From the NCBI GenBank assembly GCA_947457745.1, contig CANGWT010000105.1, forward strand, positions 1 through 6,323: a stretch of DNA of 6,323 bases, read 5' to 3'. The translations under genes and the position numbers were made by a program. The stretch is from Burkholderiaceae bacterium. Its GTDB lineage: Bacteria > Pseudomonadota > Gammaproteobacteria > Burkholderiales > Burkholderiaceae. Every line of letters begins with the position of its first letter. Position 1 is the first letter of the stretch. This document shows, piece after piece, positions 1 to 6,275 of this stretch. The notes beneath the pieces are model-generated. The model searched no databases. It had not been told where the DNA came from and saw only the letters and a program-made list of their open reading frames with translations.

Positions 1-702
1 CCAAGGAATCTCTATATTAGTTTGATTTAAAGCAACTTGCAGATGTGCTAAAAATTCATCGCGAGAAATTGCTGTAGCCCCTAAAGAATTCAGGTGAGCG
101 GTCTCTTGTTGGCAATCGATCATCGCCACTTGATTTTGTTCACACCAGGTAGCAAGAGCAGCTAAAGCAATTTTAGAGGCATCTGTTTGATGGCTAAACA
201 TCGATTCACCAAAAACCATCCCGCCAAATGAAACGCAATAGAGGCCACCTACTAGGCGACCATCCTCCATGACTGCAATACTGTGAGCGTGACCCTCTTC
301 ATGAAGGTTTGTGTAAGCATCCATGATTTCATGGGTAATCCAAGTGCCATCCTGATCCTTGCGGCTCGCAGTTGCGCAGGAGCGGACAACGGCACTAAAG
401 TCTTCATCAACCCAGATTTCTTTGCGAGGGTCTGATAAAAAATGACGAATGGATTTCTTAAGTGAGTCATGACATTTGAAGTGATCAGGCTTCAATACCA
501 TCCGGGGATTGGGTGACCACCATAACACTGGTTGATTATCGGAATACCAGGGAAAGATTCCCATTTGATATGCACGAGCCAGTTGTCCTGGATATATCCG
601 TTCACTCACTGCAATTAAGCCAGGGACGCTCGGGTCAGGATCTGAATGATGAATTGGATTAGGAAATTCATCCTGAGACCCTAGCCAGCTGATATTGCTC
701 AT
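1..702 (-). CDS. aat: Leucyl/phenylalanyl-tRNA--protein transferase, 3' end off window
   Basis: This cytoplasmic enzyme transfers Leu or Phe from aminoacyl-tRNA to the N-terminus of proteins that begin with Arg or Lys, marking them for ClpS/ClpAP degradation. I translated 234 codons from the ATG at 702 with no internal stop; the frame is still open at base 1, so only a short C-terminal tail should be missing (E. coli Aat is 234 aa). Family landmarks are GIFPWYS (48-54), WWSPNPRMV (61-69), GHAHSIAVM (137-145), LVGGLYCVSFGG followed by GESMFS (151-170), IDCQ (195-198) and SLGA (206-209). The start lies 13 bases after the Nudix stop, which suggests co-transcription. The Shine-Dalgarno sequence is poor. 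No in-frame ATG, GTG or TTG lies between the Nudix stop and this ATG, which supports the start. Identity is very secure. Confidence 0.96.
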   Translation of the reverse strand, partial: MSNISWLGSQDEFPNPIHHSDPDPSVPGLIAVSERIYPGQLARAYQMGIFPWYSDNQPVLWWSPNPRMVLKPDHFKCHDSLKKSIRHFLSDPRKEIWVDEDFSAVVRSCATASRKDQDGTWITHEIMDAYTNLHEEGHAHSIAVMEDGRLVGGLYCVSFGGMVFGESMFSHQTDASKIALAALATWCEQNQVAMIDCQQETAHLNSLGATAISRDEFLAHLQVALNQTNIEIPW

Positions 703-715
703 GGGCTTGTGATAC

Positions 716-1276
716 TTAGATTTTTTCAGTTGGCAGAATGTCTCTGCTACGAACGCTAAATTCATTGCCCGAATCAAATACCCCAGCAGCACGATCAGCA
801 AAGAACCACTCAAGGGTTTGCTTTACCGTTGGAAAAGCAATTTCATCCCACGGGATATCACGCTCATCAAATAGAGCAACCTCTAGACTCTCTTCCCCCG
901 CTTGAAAGTTTGGGGTATTCATCGAAGCTAGATAAAAAAGGTGTACCTGTTCTGCATGCGGCACATTGAGAAGAGAGTAGAGCGGACCAATCTGAACAAT
1001 AGCGCCGGCCTCTTCATGTGTTTCACGCGCCGCCCCAGTACCAGTGCTTTCACCAAGCTCCATGAATCCAGCAGGTAGAGTCCAATAACCATGGCGAGGT
1101 TCTATGGCGCGACGGCACAATAAAACTTGATTGCCAAAGACGGGGATGCTGCCAACTACGTTACGTGGATTGAAATAATGGATACTTCCGCAAGAGTCGC
1201 ATACATGACGTTCCCGCGAATCATCCGCAGGAATCTTGATGCTGATGGGCGCTGCACAGTGCGAGCAAAACTTCAT
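716..1276 (-). CDS. Nudix hydrolase with N-terminal zinc ribbon
   Basis: This predicted cytoplasmic pyrophosphohydrolase acts on nucleoside diphosphates linked to another moiety; the substrate cannot be read from the sequence. Seen: an N-terminal zinc ribbon with CxxC pairs C4/C7 and C26/C29, followed by HYFNPRNVVG (33-42). The Nudix box GX5EX7REUXEEXGU spans 70-92, with metal-binding R84, E85, E88 and E89 all present; T86 takes the usual hydrophobic position. A C-terminal tail of about 25 residues follows the fold. The ribbon-plus-Nudix layout resembles bacterial relatives of plant NUDX23 (FAD/ADP-ribose pyrophosphatase) from memory, and is distantly like NudC. It starts 9 bases after the pabBC stop and ends 13 bases before aat, so it is probably the middle gene of a transcription unit. 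A role as the folate-pathway dihydroneopterin triphosphate pyrophosphatase is possible because of its neighbour, but is unproven. Confidence 0.92.
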   Translation of the reverse strand: MKFCSHCAAPISIKIPADDSRERHVCDSCGSIHYFNPRNVVGSIPVFGNQVLLCRRAIEPRHGYWTLPAGFMELGESTGTGAARETHEEAGAIVQIGPLYSLLNVPHAEQVHLFYLASMNTPNFQAGEESLEVALFDERDIPWDEIAFPTVKQTLEWFFADRAAGVFDSGNEFSVRSRDILPTEKI

Positions 1277-1285
1277 GCGGACTTT

Positions 1286-3112
1286 CTAAAAATAGGCGGG
1301 AATGACACCACGTAAAGCATTGCTAAGCATAATCTCTTTTGCATTCCGAACATCATCAATAGTCAGGTTGACCTCATGGGCATTCCATTGAGGATCGTTC
1401 AATATGATTGATCTCATTACCCCTGGGAGTAAACCTGCTGATGCAGGGGGTGTGAGCCAGCTATCTCCAGATTTTACAAAAATACTACTTCTTCCACCCT
1501 CAGTGACAAAGCCTTGCTCATTGGTAAATAGGGCATCAAAGCCATCAAGGCCCTCTGCCAATTTCCAAGCTTGGTCGTAGAGATTTCGAATGTTCACCTT
1601 ATGTCTCAAAAGAACATTGCCGGAGTGAAGGGTGGCCTTACTTGAATCGGGCAGAATATCCCTTGCCCAAAAGATTTTTACCGATCCTGCTAATGGGCTG
1701 ATGGGGCTTATTTGATGACTTGCCATCCCTAGGTGATCTAGATCCAAGCGTAATCGATATTCAGTATCTATTGAGCAGTTTTTACACCCAATCTCAATCA
1801 CTTTCATCATATCTGGCAGAGAGTAGGGTATGCCAAGCGCTAAAGCTGAATTAGCCAAGCGTGCTAGATGAAGCTTTACATGTTGAGCCTCGCCTTTGCG
1901 GACCAGGATAGTTTCAAATAAGCCCAGTTCACTGGGTAACTTGCTCAGGAACGCAGCTTTAATTTGGCATTCTTCCCACTCTTGTCCAGGATTAGAGTCA
2001 ATCGTAATACCGGCGCCTATGCCCAAAGAAAAGGATGAGGCATGTGTTTTTGCATCATGATTCATTTCAAGGGTGCGAATAGGAACGCTAAACGCAAAGT
2101 CACCACCAGGATCAATCCAGCCCAGCGCACCACAATAGTAGGCTCGATCCTGCGGCTCTAATTCCTGGATGATTTCCATGCTGCGTTTTTTGGGGGCGCC
2201 CGTGACAGATCCACAAGGAAATACCGCATTGAGCACGTCACGCAATTCCATTTTAGGCTTTATCTCAGCTTGAACGGTAGATGTCATTTGCAGTACATCA
2301 CCATACTGAGTGACCTCAAATAGTTTTGGAACGGTGACCGTTCCTGGTAAGGCAAGTCGACTCAGATCATTGCGTAATAAATCGACAATCATGACATTTT
2401 CTGCTTGATTCTTTGCGTCCGCTGATAAATGCTCGGCTGAATCATTCAATGCACTAGCGGTACCTTTCATTGGCATGGCTTTTAAAGTATTGCCTTGCTT
2501 CTGAATAAATAATTCAGGTGATTGGGACAATATAAAGTTCGAGTCTTGCGCAATAAATGCGCCAAATCTTCCTGGCTGCCGCTCCCTTAATCGCGCATAT
2601 AGAGAGAGCGGGTCACCATAGGCTTCACCTGTAATCCGAAAGGTATGATTGATTTGATAAGTATCGCCATTGCGAATGTACTCTTGAATAGTCTGAATAT
2701 CAGAGATGAACTTCTCTTGGTTTATGGAAAAAATAAGATTAGCTACACCTGCAGCTTGAGCTTCAGGCTCTAGAGTTGCTATCTTTTTTTCAATGTAAGT
2801 ATCGACATCCGCTTTACTCAATCTTTCATAGGATTTAAAAGACCAAGCCTGTATTAATGGGCGCTTTTTGCTTTCACGTTGAGCTGGTCTATTTATATTG
2901 TGTATGTATAGACCGAGTTCATAAGCAAACGCAGCGACAACATATTCTCCCTGAGTCAATGCTTGATTAATATCTTGCAGGCATTGATCTACAACTGCAA
3001 TCGTTTGTGCATGGCTGGACTGAGGATAGATCGTCCAGATCTGGAGCGCTTGCTCATATAGGCGACTGCTCGGCTTTGCTATGGTGCTCTGAGCATCATC
3101 GAGCAATATCAT
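1286..3112 (-). CDS. pabBC: Fused aminodeoxychorismate synthase component I / 4-amino-4-deoxychorismate lyase
   Basis: This 608-aa bifunctional cytoplasmic enzyme would convert chorismate plus ammonia or glutamine-derived nitrogen to aminodeoxychorismate, then release pyruvate to give p-aminobenzoate for folate. Residues about 1-392 are the PabB chorismate-binding part: LSQSPELF (195-202), PMKGT with K216 matching the PabB-specific catalytic lysine (K274 in E. coli; TrpE has Ala here), ENVMIVDLLRNDL (238-250), GSVTGAPK (301-308), GIGAGI (364-369) and EWEEC (378-382). Residues about 393-608 are a PLP-dependent PabC-type domain: LFETILV (398-404), HLARL (415-419), putative PLP lysine K505 in RHKVNIR, VTEGGRSSIF (536-545), GLLPGVMR (560-567) and LSNALRG (596-602). 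The lyase half is about 215 aa, shorter than free PabC (about 270), trimmed at both ends. No pabA glutaminase gene is in view, so PabA must come from elsewhere. The start lies 37 bases after the cyclophilin stop with a weak Shine-Dalgarno. Confidence 0.95.
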   Translation of the reverse strand: MILLDDAQSTIAKPSSRLYEQALQIWTIYPQSSHAQTIAVVDQCLQDINQALTQGEYVVAAFAYELGLYIHNINRPAQRESKKRPLIQAWSFKSYERLSKADVDTYIEKKIATLEPEAQAAGVANLIFSINQEKFISDIQTIQEYIRNGDTYQINHTFRITGEAYGDPLSLYARLRERQPGRFGAFIAQDSNFILSQSPELFIQKQGNTLKAMPMKGTASALNDSAEHLSADAKNQAENVMIVDLLRNDLSRLALPGTVTVPKLFEVTQYGDVLQMTSTVQAEIKPKMELRDVLNAVFPCGSVTGAPKKRSMEIIQELEPQDRAYYCGALGWIDPGGDFAFSVPIRTLEMNHDAKTHASSFSLGIGAGITIDSNPGQEWEECQIKAAFLSKLPSELGLFETILVRKGEAQHVKLHLARLANSALALGIPYSLPDMMKVIEIGCKNCSIDTEYRLRLDLDHLGMASHQISPISPLAGSVKIFWARDILPDSSKATLHSGNVLLRHKVNIRNLYDQAWKLAEGLDGFDALFTNEQGFVTEGGRSSIFVKSGDSWLTPPASAGLLPGVMRSIILNDPQWNAHEVNLTIDDVRNAKEIMLSNALRGVIPAYF

Positions 3113-3149
3113 GCTATTAATCGTCAGTATTCAAATAAGCCAATAGTAA

Positions 3150-3725
3150 TTACTTTAAAACAGTGGCCGATTCAATCGTGACGGTCTTGGTAGGTACGTC
3201 CGACATGCGACCCATTCTTGGAGAAGATGCCACCATGGTTGGGACTTTGCGAATAGCATCGATTGTTTGAGTGCCAGAAATGACTGTGCCGAAAACGGTA
3301 TAGCCATTACCCATAGCATTTGGATAATTCAAGCCCTCATTATCTTTAACATTAATAAAGAACTGGGCTGTTGCTGAATCGGGGTCAGAGGTACGCGCCA
3401 TAGCGATGGTGTAAGTTTGATTCTTAAGGCCATTTTGAGCTTCTGAAACCACAGGCGCATTGGTCGGTTTTTGTGTCAAGTCCGGAGTAAATCCACCGCC
3501 CTGAATCATGAAGCCGTCTATCACACGGTGAAAAATCGTGCCGTTATAAAAACCACTGTTTACGTAGTTCAAAAAGTTGGCCGAAGATTTTGGTGCCTTT
3601 ACTGAATCAAGCTCAACAACAAAATTGCCCATGGTGGTTTTAAATTCCACTTTAGGGCCGGCAAAGCTTGAAGCACTAGCAATGAGGCTGGAGACTAAAA
3701 ATAGGGAGGCAATGATCTTGCGCAT
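3150..3725 (-). CDS. Exported cyclophilin-type peptidyl-prolyl cis-trans isomerase
   Basis: This protein catalyses cis-trans isomerisation of Xaa-Pro bonds, and the leader places it in the periplasm. The 191-aa product starts MRKIIASLFLVSSLIASASSF; a basic n-region, hydrophobic core and SFA|G site predict cleavage after A22. Cyclophilin motifs follow: FHRVI with catalytic R67 (65-69), FMIQGGG (72-78), AMAR (108-111), SATAQFFINV (117-126) and YTVFG (142-146). G131 stands where human CypA has W121 and E. coli cyclophilin has Phe. I chose the ATG at 3725 because AAGGAC lies 7 bases upstream and the signal peptide begins there. The frame stays open to an ATG at 3827, but that version would add 34 residues before the leader and overlap the isomerase gene. 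It is probably a PpiA-like protein, though I do not assign the symbol. Confidence 0.95.
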   Translation of the reverse strand: MRKIIASLFLVSSLIASASSFAGPKVEFKTTMGNFVVELDSVKAPKSSANFLNYVNSGFYNGTIFHRVIDGFMIQGGGFTPDLTQKPTNAPVVSEAQNGLKNQTYTIAMARTSDPDSATAQFFINVKDNEGLNYPNAMGNGYTVFGTVISGTQTIDAIRKVPTMVASSPRMGRMSDVPTKTVTIESATVLK

Positions 3726-3732
3726 ACTAGGT

Positions 3733-3738
3733 GTCCTT
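3733..3738 (-). promoter_or_regulatory. Ribosome binding site of the cyclophilin gene
   Basis: On the minus strand this reads AAGGAC, a good Shine-Dalgarno core, 7 bases before the ATG at 3725. It decides the start: the upstream in-frame ATG at 3827 lies inside the neighbouring isomerase gene and would place 34 non-secretory residues ahead of the signal peptide. Confidence 0.75.
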
Positions 3739-3777
3739 AAGAATCGAGTGAAAATAGAGTAAATCAGATTGTATTGC

Positions 3778-4419
3778 TCAAAGCCCAGAGGGCACTTGGC
3801 CTGCATAGCAATAAGCCGCCTCTTCAAACATATTTGGCCTATCTAGGTAATCCAAGGCCCAGTCGACGGTATCGACACCCCAAAAAGCATGCCCATGGAT
3901 AACTAGGGTGGGCACACCAAATGCACCATCCGCTTTTGCCCTCTCTGTATTACTAATCAGCTTAGCTTTGACCTCTGGCATATCTGGTTTTGGAGTACCT
4001 GCTTCTAAGCCAAGGTATTGGCAAAACTCAGACCAAGATAAATTGGGATCTTTACCTTCTACCCAGACATACTCAAACGCGCGCTCAACCATGTCCCATT
4101 GCGCATTTTGCTTTATTAGCAAACGCTGTGCTGCAACGGTGAGAAAAGGATGGTGCTCTGGAAAGCGAAAAGGTAAATCTAACTTTTCAGCGAGCCATAC
4201 GCAATATTGATAGGTATGGGGGCGTTTGGCTTCCACCTCTCCTGGCCCACGGTTATCAGTAGCACGGAGTAGGCCACCTAATAAGATGGGTACAGGCTGA
4301 ATATCAATGCGTTTTTCAAGGCGATGGCGTTGCTTGATATAAAAATAAGAGAATGGAGAAATGATGTCGTAGTAGAACGTTCCTTTAATCCGTTTTTGCT
4401 CTACTTGATCTTGGGTCAT
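3778..4419 (-). CDS. 2-hydroxychromene-2-carboxylate isomerase / kappa-class GST-like protein
   Basis: This 213-aa protein belongs to the DsbA-like thioredoxin-fold family that holds NahD-type isomerases and kappa-class glutathione transferases, which use glutathione as cofactor. Seen: an N-terminal FYYDIISPFSYFY (15-27), where S21 aligns with the catalytic Ser11 of Pseudomonas NahD and no CxxC is present; a helical insert with PVPILLGGLL (42-51) and PFLTVAAQRLL (91-101); the cis-proline loop GVPT (168-171); and FWGVD (179-183). These are the expected family marks and the length is normal. No naphthalene or other aromatic ring-degradation gene is nearby, so the isomerase name is only a family label and the true substrate is unknown. 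Its ATG overlaps the rarA stop as ATGA, which implies translational coupling. It ends 52 bases before the cyclophilin start. Confidence 0.9.
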   Translation of the reverse strand: MTQDQVEQKRIKGTFYYDIISPFSYFYIKQRHRLEKRIDIQPVPILLGGLLRATDNRGPGEVEAKRPHTYQYCVWLAEKLDLPFRFPEHHPFLTVAAQRLLIKQNAQWDMVERAFEYVWVEGKDPNLSWSEFCQYLGLEAGTPKPDMPEVKAKLISNTERAKADGAFGVPTLVIHGHAFWGVDTVDWALDYLDRPNMFEEAAYCYAGQVPSGL

Positions 4420-5729
4420 TTCTGATTCGACTCCTCATCCAACTTGCGCAAGAAGGCCATCTTCTGCGCAATCTGACTTTCTAAACCCCGATCAACTGGC
4501 TGGTACCAATGAGGCTCAGCCATTCCATCGGGTAAGTAAGTTTCCCCAGCAGCATAGGCATGTGGCTCATCGTGTGCATAACGATATTCTTTGCCGTGAC
4601 CCAACTCTTTCATGAGCTTAGTTGGGGCATTGCGTAAATGGTTGGGTACAGGTTTACTTTGATCGCTAGCAACGTAAGCTCTTGCTGCGTTGTACGCCTG
4701 ATAACTTGCATTACTTTTAGCGGCGATCGCTAAATAAACAACAGCTTGACCTAGCGCTAATTCACCTTCCGGTGAGCCAAGCCGCTCAAAAGTTTGAGCT
4801 GCATCATTAGCTAATTGCATCGCTCTGGGATCGGCAAGTCCAATATCTTCCCAGGCCATGCGAATAATTCTCCGTGCAAGATATCGGGGGTCTGCACCGC
4901 CATCTATCATTCGACAAAACCAATACAACGCAGCATCTGGATTAGAGCCGCGCACAGATTTATGTAGAGCAGATATTTGATCGTAAAAGTGGTCTCCGCT
5001 TTTATCGAAACGACGTGCCTGTACTGATAAAGCGTTTTCAATAAATTGCTGATCTATTTTTCGAATCTGAGAGTTTGGTGTTGAGACAGCATTACGAACT
5101 TGCTCCACTAGATTTAATAATCGCCTAGCATCACCATCTGCATGTGAAATTAAGCTATCGATTGCATCTGGCTCAAAAGGAATATCAGGCATCGCATAAT
5201 CACATGCACGCTTAAACAACTGCTTCAGCTCCACGGCACTTAATGATTTCAGTACATAGACTTGTGCGCGTGAGAGCAGGGCTGAGTTCACCTCAAATGA
5301 AGGATTTTCAGTTGTAGCGCCAATAAAGTTAAATAAGCCAGACTCAACATGGGGTAACAAAGCATCTTGTTGACTTTTATTGAATCGATGAATCTCATCT
5401 ACGAACAAAATAGTTTGTCTGCCATATTGAGACATGCTCTGTTGGGCTTGTTCAATAGCCTCTCGTATTTCTTTTACTCCGGCAAGCACAGCTGAAATTG
5501 CAATAAATTCTCGATCAAAGGCTTTTGCAGAAAGTCTTGCTAGCGTAGTTTTCCCAACCCCCGGCGGACCCCAGAGAATCATCGAGTGCGGCTTACCAGA
5601 TCCAAAAGCAAGACTAAGCGGTTTACCAGCTCCGAGAAGATGCGCTTGTCCGATCACTTCTTCTATAGATTTTGGGCGTAAGACTTCCGCTAATGGTGGC
5701 GGAGGTGCTTGATCAAATAGATTGCCCAT
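4416..5729 (-). CDS. rarA: Replication-associated recombination protein A (MgsA/WRNIP1-family AAA+ ATPase)
   Basis: This 437-aa cytoplasmic AAA+ ATPase is related to clamp-loader subunits and acts at stalled replication forks and single-strand gaps. Domains in order: a short N-terminal tail with four prolines (9-12) and [15 protein letters not shown]; Walker A GPPGVGKT (54-61); Walker [11 protein letters not shown] (107-116); sensor 1 region GATTENPSF (137-145); arginine-finger region LLSRAQV (151-157); sensor 2 GDARRLLN (199-206); then the MgsA/RarA C-terminal tetramerisation region from about 255, with [12 protein letters not shown] (259-270) and [18 protein letters not shown] (362-379). 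The length matches E. coli RarA (447 aa). The start ATG is 10 bases after the DUF3429 stop with little Shine-Dalgarno character. The stop overlaps the isomerase start. In E. coli rarA lies between lolA and serS; neither is seen here. Confidence 0.97.
   Translation of the reverse strand: MGNLFDQAPPPPLAEVLRPKSIEEVIGQAHLLGAGKPLSLAFGSGKPHSMILWGPPGVGKTTLARLSAKAFDREFIAISAVLAGVKEIREAIEQAQQSMSQYGRQTILFVDEIHRFNKSQQDALLPHVESGLFNFIGATTENPSFEVNSALLSRAQVYVLKSLSAVELKQLFKRACDYAMPDIPFEPDAIDSLISHADGDARRLLNLVEQVRNAVSTPNSQIRKIDQQFIENALSVQARRFDKSGDHFYDQISALHKSVRGSNPDAALYWFCRMIDGGADPRYLARRIIRMAWEDIGLADPRAMQLANDAAQTFERLGSPEGELALGQAVVYLAIAAKSNASYQAYNAARAYVASDQSKPVPNHLRNAPTKLMKELGHGKEYRYAHDEPHAYAAGETYLPDGMAEPHWYQPVDRGLESQIAQKMAFLRKLDEESNQK
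4431..4436 (-). promoter_or_regulatory. Ribosome binding site of the isomerase gene, inside rarA
   Basis: The minus strand reads GAGGAG, within the last codons of rarA and 11 bases before the isomerase ATG at 4419. The spacing is at the long end of the usable range. Combined with the ATGA stop/start overlap, it suggests the isomerase is translated by ribosomes finishing rarA as well as by fresh initiation. Confidence 0.55.
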
Positions 5730-5739
5730 ATGCGCTTAA

Positions 5740-6219
5740 TTAATTTTGCACAAATAAAATAACCAACGCCGCCCAAATTAAGCACCCAGCAGAAACTAAT
5801 GTGAGTCGATTTCTTAAGGTGATAAATGCATTAAGCGCCTCTTCACTGGAAAAGTAATATTGATAAGTTTCTTTATCAATATTGCGCTGAATCACTAATG
5901 CTGACGCCAGGATGACTAGGCCAACTGGTATGTAAATATGTAGTGCAAGCCAGGCAACTAAGGCTGGTATTACGCCCCAGATCCATGCATTGCGATCCCC
6001 CCACCGATCGCCTCGAGGTGATTTGCCTAGGGTATGTAAATTGGCACCCCAATGCAATGCGCCCAAGAATGCAGTAATCACCGCCCCATAACCAGCTAGC
6101 GACTCCGCACTGAGATAATTGAGTGGGGTTGGTGCTAGCTGCACCATCAGTGCGAGACCAATAAAAGGAATTAGGCCGGCATAGGCTAATTTAGTAACTA
6201 GAGGGGGTAATGGGTTCAC
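5740..6219 (-). CDS. DUF3429 family integral membrane protein
   Basis: This 159-aa inner-membrane protein has no established function. Five hydrophobic stretches suit membrane helices: about 10-29, 42-60, 77-95, 96-111 and 138-157. The family-typical stretch AGYGAVITAFLGALHWG (42-58) identifies it as DUF3429, the family that also includes mitochondrial TMEM69. Between helices 2 and 3 lies a charged loop, KSPRGDRWGDRN (66-77). Another polar segment (111-137) contains DKETYQYYFSSEEAL. The start codon is GTG at 6219, with an AAAGAAG Shine-Dalgarno 5 bases upstream. The frame upstream stays open for a short distance but offers no ATG, GTG or TTG. It ends 10 bases before rarA, so the two are probably co-transcribed. 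Family assignment is firm; function is unknown. Confidence 0.9.
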   Translation of the reverse strand: MNPLPPLVTKLAYAGLIPFIGLALMVQLAPTPLNYLSAESLAGYGAVITAFLGALHWGANLHTLGKSPRGDRWGDRNAWIWGVIPALVAWLALHIYIPVGLVILASALVIQRNIDKETYQYYFSSEEALNAFITLRNRLTLVSAGCLIWAALVILFVQN

Positions 6220-6224
6220 AAAAA

Positions 6225-6231
6225 CTTCTTT
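6225..6231 (-). promoter_or_regulatory. Ribosome binding site supporting the GTG start of the DUF3429 gene
   Basis: The minus strand reads AAAGAAG, 5 bases before GTG at 6219. It is an A-rich, moderate Shine-Dalgarno. It supports initiation at GTG, since no other usable start codon lies upstream in frame. Confidence 0.55.
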
Positions 6232-6235
6232 ATCT

Positions 6236-6268
6236 GGGTTGGTGGTGGGTAAATGGTGAATGGTGAAT
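6236..6268. repeat. C-free G/T-rich degenerate heptamer repeat with G-tract cluster
   Basis: The plus strand carries TGGTGAA twice in perfect tandem (6254-6260 and 6261-6267). Two degenerate copies precede it, gggtaaa (6247-6253) and tggtggt (6240-6246), each matching 5 of 7 bases. The whole block has no C on the plus strand. Its left part has four G-tracts (6236-6238, 6241-6242, 6244-6245, 6247-6249) separated by loops of 2, 1 and 1 T, which fits a two-layer G-quadruplex. It fills most of the gap between the dehydrogenase stop and the DUF3429 ribosome binding site. The G-rich strand is the template strand for transcription here, so the RNA would be C-rich. Confidence 0.6.
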
Positions 6269-6275
6269 TACAAAA

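Noticed and set aside
252..470. 72-codon minus-strand open frame
   Set aside because: It lies in another frame of aat, whose translation is full of family motifs and continuous from 702 to 1.
1127..1315. 62-codon plus-strand open frame
   Set aside because: It is antisense to the Nudix zinc ribbon and the end of pabBC; no recognisable domain or ribosome binding site.
1286..3112. Possible anthranilate synthase (TrpE) identity for the chorismate-binding half
   Set aside because: The PMKGT motif carries the PabB-type lysine, where TrpE has alanine, and the fused PLP lyase domain fits p-aminobenzoate synthesis.
3145..3154. 10-base palindrome AGTAATTACT around the cyclophilin stop codon
   Set aside because: It is too short and AT-rich, with no T-tract after it, to be a terminator, and it stands alone as an operator candidate.
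3577..3762. 61-codon plus-strand open frame
   Set aside because: It is antisense to the cyclophilin leader and the gap before it; no recognisable protein features.
3768..3773. TACAAT (minus strand), -10-like hexamer before the cyclophilin gene
   Set aside because: No acceptable -35 hexamer at 16-18 bases upstream and no extended -10 TGn; it may be chance in an AT-rich gap, so no promoter is called.
3908..4210. 100-codon plus-strand open frame
   Set aside because: It is antisense to the isomerase, which has clear family motifs; the antisense product looks like low-information shadow sequence.
5434..5712. 92-codon plus-strand open frame
   Set aside because: It is antisense to the strongly conserved Walker A/B region of rarA, which explains its openness.
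5736..5743. TTAATTAA palindrome at the DUF3429 stop codon
   Set aside because: It is a simple AT-rich 8-mer overlapping a TAA stop; no partner copy or known site context.
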